In this document: positions 59,454-64,000 of the stretch, in pieces
Position numbering within the stretch: the first letter of the stretch is position 1
Layout: each line of letters begins with the position of its first letter
Assembly: GCF_017901135.1 (NCBI RefSeq)
Contig: NZ_CP072801.1
Location: 620,001 to 684,000, forward strand
Source of the DNA: Thiothrix litoralis
GTDB taxonomy: Bacteria > Pseudomonadota > Gammaproteobacteria > Thiotrichales > Thiotrichaceae
Length of the DNA: 64,000 bases
Direction of reading: 5' to 3'
Notes under the pieces: generated by a model
What the model was told of the DNA's origin: nothing
Databases searched by the model: none
What the model saw: only the letters and a program-made list of their open reading frames with translations
Position numbers and translations under genes: made by a program

Positions 59454-61796
59454 TTACTTCGTCAAACTCGCAAACAACAACGGCAACTGTTCCGGCAAAC
59501 GATCCACATGGTCAATAACCGTGTAGTTGTTCTGCCCGAAAATCCTTTTCACATAATCATCCGCATGTGGGTCTAACGTCAGGCAGTAGGTCAACACACC
59601 TTGCGTATACAACTCTTCCACCGCCTTCTTGGTGTCAAGGCGCAGATGTTGCGGGTCGCGCTCGTCAATATCCGCCGGTTCGCCATCCGTGACCAGCAGG
59701 ATCAGCTTACGGCGTTCCGGTTGCTTGAACAAATGGTGTGCGGCATGGCGCAAAGCCGCACCCATACGGGTCGACAATCCACCTTTCATGCCTGCCAGTC
59801 GTGATCTGGCTTCATCATCAAAATGCTGGTTGAAATCTTTCAAGCGGTAATACTGCACATCATGCCGCCCATCAGAGGCAAAGCCATGAATCGCATACGG
59901 GTCGCCGATTCCCTCCATCGCCGTCGCCACCAGCGTCGAGGCTTCGCGGGTCAGTTGCAGCACGCTTTTGTCAGAACCCTGCATCGGTTCATTGGTCGAT
60001 TCAGACAAATCCAGCAAGACCACCACGGCCAAATCACGGCTTTTCAGCACATTACGCATGGTGATACGCGGGTTAGGCTGCTCGCCCATGCGGATGGAAA
60101 TCATCGCATCGACTGCCGCATTGATGTCCACTTCGTCGCCGTCTTCCAGACCACGTTGACGTTGCACACCTGCCGGAGTCAGCAAGTCGATAATCTGCTT
60201 GATGCGGTGCGCGACGGGGCGGTAAGCATCCACAATATCGCGAATATCGTCCGGGTCGCCGCGTTTCTGGCGACGTTCGTACAGCGTCACCCAGTCCGGG
60301 CGGTGCAATTGGATGTGGTAATCCCACTCATGGTAGTGGAATGGGTCAGAAATCGGCTCTCTCCCCCACATCTGATTGAATGTTTTGGTGTTATCGGTCA
60401 AATCATCTTCATACGGGCGCATTTCGGTGGCACACGTCCAGATTTCCTGCGCGTCATCCCCCGCGAGTTCGCAATCGACTTCATTGGCCATTTCGATCAC
60501 GCTGACCTGACGGCGTACTTGCTGTTGGCTGGCAGGCACGTATTCAAAGCCTGTTTCCCACGCAAATTCCTCATAGACCCACACGAAGCGGTTATCGTCG
60601 CGGAACGGGATGCGAATCCGCTCCAAAATCCGCAAACTCGGCACTTCGCGGCGGCTGGTGAACAGGTTAAACAGCTCAACCCCCATGCGCCATGCAAAAT
60701 TCGGGTCATCCTGTTTTTCAGCAATGTTAGCGTGGAAGTTCTCCGCAAATTGCTGCAATTCAGGGTCATCACCGCGCACGTTAGCATCCAACAGCATCAG
60801 CGCCAGATGTTCCAGCAACAGCATGGTGGGGTGTTCTACCTTGCCGTCGTATTCTGCGGTCAGCAAGCGGCTCCACAAGGTTTTCAGACCGGGGAAGGCT
60901 TGCGCTGCCTTGTATTCGACCCGCGCATCCTCCACAAAGCCGATGAAAAACATCTGTGCCGGGCTTAACTGTTCTGCCGACAATGCTTTGTTGGTGTACA
61001 TCAAATGCGCAGCCATGTGCGCGGCGGTGGCGCGGTACAATTCCAACCCCGGAATATCGCCGATGTCATCCACCGCATCCGGCATGTGGAAAATCCGGTG
61101 CTCAATGTATGGGCGGAAGTCGGTGTAATCAGCACCCGTCGGGCGTAAAAAGAAATCCCGCGCCCACAATGCTCGCAGGTAAAAATTCAGTTTGCGCTGG
61201 GTTTTGACGAACAGCACCCCGCGCCGTTCTTTCTGCAAAGTGGCGCGACTATCCGCCGATTCCAGATTAAAATACTTCGTTAGGTTATTGAAATCACGGC
61301 GATAAGCTTGCGCCCCGAAATTCGCCCAGCGGCGCAGGCCGCTCAAGGTCAACTTGGAAAGCAATTCATCCAGATGCCCAAACATCGGGCGTAACCCGCG
61401 TGCGGCAGTAGAGGAAAGTTGGTGGATCAGGGTTAAATAACCACGCACCAGTTCCGCATCACCCAAATGACGCGAAGCCGTTGGCAAGCTCGACAGCAGC
61501 AGGGCAATGACCTCGCCCGAGGCCATCGACGACAGTTTCAGTGCGGCGGTGACGCAATCGGGGATAATGTCTTCGCCGCATTCTTTGGCAACTTGAGGGA
61601 TTTCCTGCAAATAGGTCAACACCACATCGTTGCCGCGACCCAATTGGCACAGGGCTTTCGCACCATCCAGATAGTCTTTCACGCCAGCGGGCGACATCAT
61701 GCGAGAGGCTTCCTGATAGGAGGCATCCAGCACCACACGCACTTCCGGCGTTATTTTTTCCAGAAATTCCTGATACTCTTCAAGATGAATCGCCAT
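59454..61796 (-). CDS. cbbO1: RuBisCO activase adaptor CbbO of the form I cluster
   Basis: 780 residues. NorD/CbbO family with a C-terminal VWA domain: MIDAS DLSES, TDGEPADID, and the distal SYCLTLDPHADDY-like segment (TYCLTLDPHADDYV). The N-terminal half is helical (VLTYLQEIPQVAKECGEDI). It follows cbbQ1 by 21 bases. Overall it parallels cbbO2 but is clearly divergent, so the two pairs are old paralogues. Confidence 0.93.
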   Translation of the reverse strand: MAIHLEEYQEFLEKITPEVRVVLDASYQEASRMMSPAGVKDYLDGAKALCQLGRGNDVVLTYLQEIPQVAKECGEDIIPDCVTAALKLSSMASGEVIALLLSSLPTASRHLGDAELVRGYLTLIHQLSSTAARGLRPMFGHLDELLSKLTLSGLRRWANFGAQAYRRDFNNLTKYFNLESADSRATLQKERRGVLFVKTQRKLNFYLRALWARDFFLRPTGADYTDFRPYIEHRIFHMPDAVDDIGDIPGLELYRATAAHMAAHLMYTNKALSAEQLSPAQMFFIGFVEDARVEYKAAQAFPGLKTLWSRLLTAEYDGKVEHPTMLLLEHLALMLLDANVRGDDPELQQFAENFHANIAEKQDDPNFAWRMGVELFNLFTSRREVPSLRILERIRIPFRDDNRFVWVYEEFAWETGFEYVPASQQQVRRQVSVIEMANEVDCELAGDDAQEIWTCATEMRPYEDDLTDNTKTFNQMWGREPISDPFHYHEWDYHIQLHRPDWVTLYERRQKRGDPDDIRDIVDAYRPVAHRIKQIIDLLTPAGVQRQRGLEDGDEVDINAAVDAMISIRMGEQPNPRITMRNVLKSRDLAVVVLLDLSESTNEPMQGSDKSVLQLTREASTLVATAMEGIGDPYAIHGFASDGRHDVQYYRLKDFNQHFDDEARSRLAGMKGGLSTRMGAALRHAAHHLFKQPERRKLILLVTDGEPADIDERDPQHLRLDTKKAVEELYTQGVLTYCLTLDPHADDYVKRIFGQNNYTVIDHVDRLPEQLPLLFASLTK

Positions 61797-61817
61797 AACC
61801 TGCCACCATTTTACTGT

Positions 61818-62630
61818 TTACCCAAAGAACGTTTGTACTGCTGCATTCAGCGTATCGCGCATGTCTGGGTCGTCAGTCAGCGGTGTTACCATGGTCATGG
61901 TACAAGCGGCTTGCGGTGCAACGCCTTTGCCGATTAATTGTCCTGCGTAAACCAGCAAACGGGTGGAAATGCCTTCGTCCAGACCGTGACCTTTGAGGTT
62001 ACGCGCACGGTGGGCAATTTGTACCAGCTTCGCGGCTGTCTTTTCGTCAACGCCGGATTCTTTGGAAACGATAGCCACTTCAATCGCTTCGCGCGGGTAG
62101 TCAAAGTCGAGTGCACCGAAACGCTGCTTGGTGGATTGTTTCAAATCCTTCATCAGGCTTTGATAGCCGGGGTTGTAGGAAATGACCAACTGGAAATCGG
62201 GGTGCGCTTCGATCAGCTCGCCTTTTTTATCCAGCGGCAGGGTGCGGCGGTGGTCAGTCAGTGGGTGGATAACAACGGTGGTATCCTGACGGGCTTCCAC
62301 GACTTCATCCAGATAGCAGATTGCGCCCATGCGAGCCGCCGTTGCCAGCGGGCCGTCTTGCCATTTGGTGCCATCTTTATCCAGCAGGAAACGCCCCACC
62401 AGATCGGATGCCGTCATGTCTTCATTACACGCCACGGTGATCAGTGGGCGCTTTAAGCGCCATGCCATGTGTTCGACGAAACGTGATTTGCCGCAACCGG
62501 TTGGGCCTTTCAACATCATCGGCATACGTGCGCTGTAAGCGGCTTCGTACAGGGTAATTTCATCCCCGACCGATTCGTAGTAAGGCTCGTTTTTTACGAC
62601 GTACTGGTTTGGATCAACAGATGCAGACAT
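61818..62630 (-). CDS. cbbQ1: RuBisCO activase ATPase CbbQ of the form I cluster
   Basis: 270 residues. Walker A GPTGCGKS, Walker [15 protein letters not shown], sensor 1 ISYNPGYQS and the C-terminal arginine-finger region are intact. It is very similar to cbbQ2 across the AAA core; differences cluster at both ends. It lies 31 bases downstream of the small conserved gene, in the order cbbL-cbbS-(small)-cbbQ1-cbbO1 expected for form IAq clusters. Confidence 0.95.
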   Translation of the reverse strand: MSASVDPNQYVVKNEPYYESVGDEITLYEAAYSARMPMMLKGPTGCGKSRFVEHMAWRLKRPLITVACNEDMTASDLVGRFLLDKDGTKWQDGPLATAARMGAICYLDEVVEARQDTTVVIHPLTDHRRTLPLDKKGELIEAHPDFQLVISYNPGYQSLMKDLKQSTKQRFGALDFDYPREAIEVAIVSKESGVDEKTAAKLVQIAHRARNLKGHGLDEGISTRLLVYAGQLIGKGVAPQAACTMTMVTPLTDDPDMRDTLNAAVQTFFG

Positions 62631-62661
62631 GGGAAGTCCTCTTGGAAATTATGCTGGGAAT

Positions 62662-62973
62662 TTATTTATCGTCTTCGAGTTCGTGTTCGCCACACCAGCC
62701 AAGTTCGCGGGCCTTTTCGATCGCAGCCCCGTGAATGCGTTGGTGACGTTCGGCAAGTTCGGGCGGTAAGCGGCTGACCAGGCAGCCATATTTGTCCCAC
62801 TCGGCATTGACTTTTTGCAGTACAGAGTCAATCCCGGCTAGGTTCCAGCCTTCACAGGTTTGCGTTTCGGGTAAAACACCAAATACCCAGGCGTCACGGA
62901 TAATTTTACCGATAGTGGTCATACCACCCTGGATATCCTTGTCAAGGCCTACGTATATACTGGGTTTGTTCAT
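62662..62973 (-). CDS. small conserved RuBisCO-cluster protein of unknown function
   Basis: 103 residues from ATG at 62973 with AGGAG upstream; an in-frame ATG at 63021 sits in the hairpin before it and is rejected. It has no signal peptide or membrane segment. Visible blocks are YVGLDKDIQGGMTTIGKIIR, FGVLPETQTCEGW and RLPPELAERHQRIHGAAIEKA, with three Cys. I do not recognise the family. The position between cbbS and cbbQ1 suggests a role in RuBisCO assembly or activation; this is inference from context. Confidence 0.8.
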   Translation of the reverse strand: MNKPSIYVGLDKDIQGGMTTIGKIIRDAWVFGVLPETQTCEGWNLAGIDSVLQKVNAEWDKYGCLVSRLPPELAERHQRIHGAAIEKARELGWCGEHELEDDK

Positions 62974-62996
62974 GATGCGCTCCTGATAGGGATGGA

Positions 62997-63028
62997 GAAC
63001 ACAGTGCCAGAAAACCAGCACCGTGTTC
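62997..63028 (-). promoter_or_regulatory. strong intercistronic hairpin after cbbS
   Basis: A 14-bp stem (62997-63010 with 63015-63028, three G-T pairs on the minus strand) closes on a 4-base loop. There is no T-run after it. Such hairpins after cbbLS often protect the abundant upstream mRNA from 3' decay and reduce downstream gene expression. Confidence 0.6.
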
Positions 63029-63051
63029 CAATATAAAACTAAGGCTTTATA

Positions 63052-63408
63052 CTATACGGTCTTGCCACGGTAAATAACCATGGAGGCACCTGCACATTGT
63101 GCATAGTTGTCCAGACCCAGCAGACGAACGTGGTTGTTCGGGTGTGCGGCGTGGCAGTTGTTGAGCTCTGCCAGGATGGCGTCAACGTTGGTTTCACCGA
63201 ACATGGGCAGTTTCCACATGTACCAGTAGTTGCCGAACGCATTAGCTGGTTCAGTGTGCTCGATCGAAGGGTTCCAGCCCTTGTTCACGATGTACTGAAT
63301 CTGCTTGCGGGTTTGATCCGCATCCAACGATGGCAGGTAAGAGAAAGTTTCAAACTTGCGGCTGTCGGCATTGCTCAAGCTTGATTTGTAGTCTTGTACA
63401 TCACTCAT
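63052..63408 (-). CDS. cbbS: ribulose-1,5-bisphosphate carboxylase small subunit, form I
   Basis: 118 residues. The N-terminus ([22 protein letters not shown]) and the central [14 protein letters not shown] match proteobacterial form IA small subunits. It forms L8S8 holoenzyme with CbbL. It lies 34 bases after cbbL. Confidence 0.97.
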   Translation of the reverse strand: MSDVQDYKSSLSNADSRKFETFSYLPSLDADQTRKQIQYIVNKGWNPSIEHTEPANAFGNYWYMWKLPMFGETNVDAILAELNNCHAAHPNNHVRLLGLDNYAQCAGASMVIYRGKTV

Positions 63409-63442
63409 GTGAGTTACTCCAAAATAGGTTTCAGATAATCAA

Positions 63443-64000
63443 TTACTTGTGTGATACGTCAAGTTTGTCAACGGTATCGAACTCGAACTTGATTTCTTTC
63501 CAGGTTTCCATGGCGATTTTCAGTTCAGGGCTGGACTTCGCTGCGTTAGTGAGGATGTCCTTGCCTTCTTTTTCCAGTTCACGACCAGAGTTACGCGCTT
63601 CGACGCAAGCCTCAACCGCGACACGGTTGGCTGCTGCACCGGCTGCGTTACCCCAAGGGTGACCCAGAGTACCACCACCGAATTGCAGTACGGAGTCATC
63701 ACCAAAGATGTTAACCAGCGCAGGCATGTGCCAGACGTGGATACCACCGGAGGCAACCGGGATGACGCCCGGCATGGAGCCCCAATCTTGGTCGAAGAAG
63801 ATACCACGTGAACGGTCTTCCTTGATGAAAGAGTCGCGCATGATGTCGATCCAGCCCAGAGTGGCTTCACGGTCGCCTTCCAACTTACCCACAACGGTAC
63901 CGGAGTGCAGGTGGTCGCCGCCTGACAGACGCAAAATCTTGGTCAGCACGCGGAAGTGGATGCCGTGGTGCGGGTTGCGGTCAAGAACCGCGTGCATCGC
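63443..64000 (-). CDS. cbbL: ribulose-1,5-bisphosphate carboxylase large subunit, form I (partial)
   Basis: The C-terminal 185 residues are in the window; the 5' end lies beyond its right edge. Active-site parts seen: [12 protein letters not shown] (the catalytic His), [17 protein letters not shown] (His and loop 6 Lys), and [17 protein letters not shown] (phosphate site). The tail [12 protein letters not shown]-like sequence and the cbbQO partners fit form IAq. No carboxysome genes are adjacent on this side. Confidence 0.97.
   Translation of the reverse strand, partial: AMHAVLDRNPHHGIHFRVLTKILRLSGGDHLHSGTVVGKLEGDREATLGWIDIMRDSFIKEDRSRGIFFDQDWGSMPGVIPVASGGIHVWHMPALVNIFGDDSVLQFGGGTLGHPWGNAAGAAANRVAVEACVEARNSGRELEKEGKDILTNAAKSSPELKIAMETWKEIKFEFDTVDKLDVSHK

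Overview
The window is chromosomal DNA from a sulfur-oxidising, autotrophic gammaproteobacterium, most likely of the Thiothrix type. This is inferred from gene content, because no search could be run. The gammaproteobacterial gene order is clear: nudJ-mnmA-hflD, cmk-rpsA-ihfB-lapB-pyrF, and yceD-rpmF-plsX-fabH. The right end carries two RuBisCO systems: a form I (cbbL-cbbS) and a form II (cbbM), each with its own cbbQ-cbbO activase pair. No tRNA, rRNA, CRISPR array, insertion sequence or prophage gene was seen. No gene-free stretch exceeds about 225 bases.

Layout. 0-3.9 kb holds an orphan membrane sensor fragment, a methyltransferase, a small lipoprotein and a lone peptide-type ABC ATPase. 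3.9-7.5 kb is a tightly overlapping oxidative pentose phosphate operon (gnd-zwf-pgl). 7.5-9 kb is an AAA-ATPase/PD-(D/E)XK protein. 9.2-11.7 kb carries hemB-aroE, then a palindromic repeat shared with the end of a Maf-family gene. 11.7-16.4 kb carries yceD-rpmF-plsX-fabH, a CYTH enzyme and a RhlE-type helicase. 16.4-23.8 kb is a five-gene leftward operon of unknown function: SWIM zinc-finger protein, DUF5691 protein, MoxR-type AAA+ ATPase, DUF5682 protein and VWA protein. 24-33.2 kb is an aromatic amino acid and translation cluster (hisC-tyrA, an opposed lipase, aroA-cmk-rpsA-ihfB-lapB-pyrF). 33.2-35.5 kb is hflD-mnmA-nudJ, followed by sucA without sucB, a PIN-type toxin-antitoxin pair and dusB. 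40.3-52.7 kb holds an ATPase, metA, a membrane protein, a DUF1800/DUF1501 pair, rdgC, a DUF349 coiled-coil protein, metG and an alanine-repeat lipoprotein. 52.7-64 kb is the RuBisCO region.

How the genes work together. The pentose phosphate operon supplies NADPH and ribulose-5-phosphate, which connects to the Calvin cycle at the right end. CbbQ (AAA+ ATPase) and CbbO (VWA adaptor) form RuBisCO activases that remove inhibitory sugar phosphates. There is one pair per RuBisCO, and one LysR-type regulator (cbbR) divergent from cbbM. The undescribed five-gene operon uses the same engine type, a MoxR-class ATPase with a VWA protein, but adds a SWIM finger, a helical DUF5691 protein and a DUF5682 protein whose N-terminus looks like a metal-dependent hydrolase. 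It is the best candidate here for a new biological system. Two toxin-antitoxin modules and one broken antitoxin gene sit at the edges of metabolic operons and suggest sites of past insertion.
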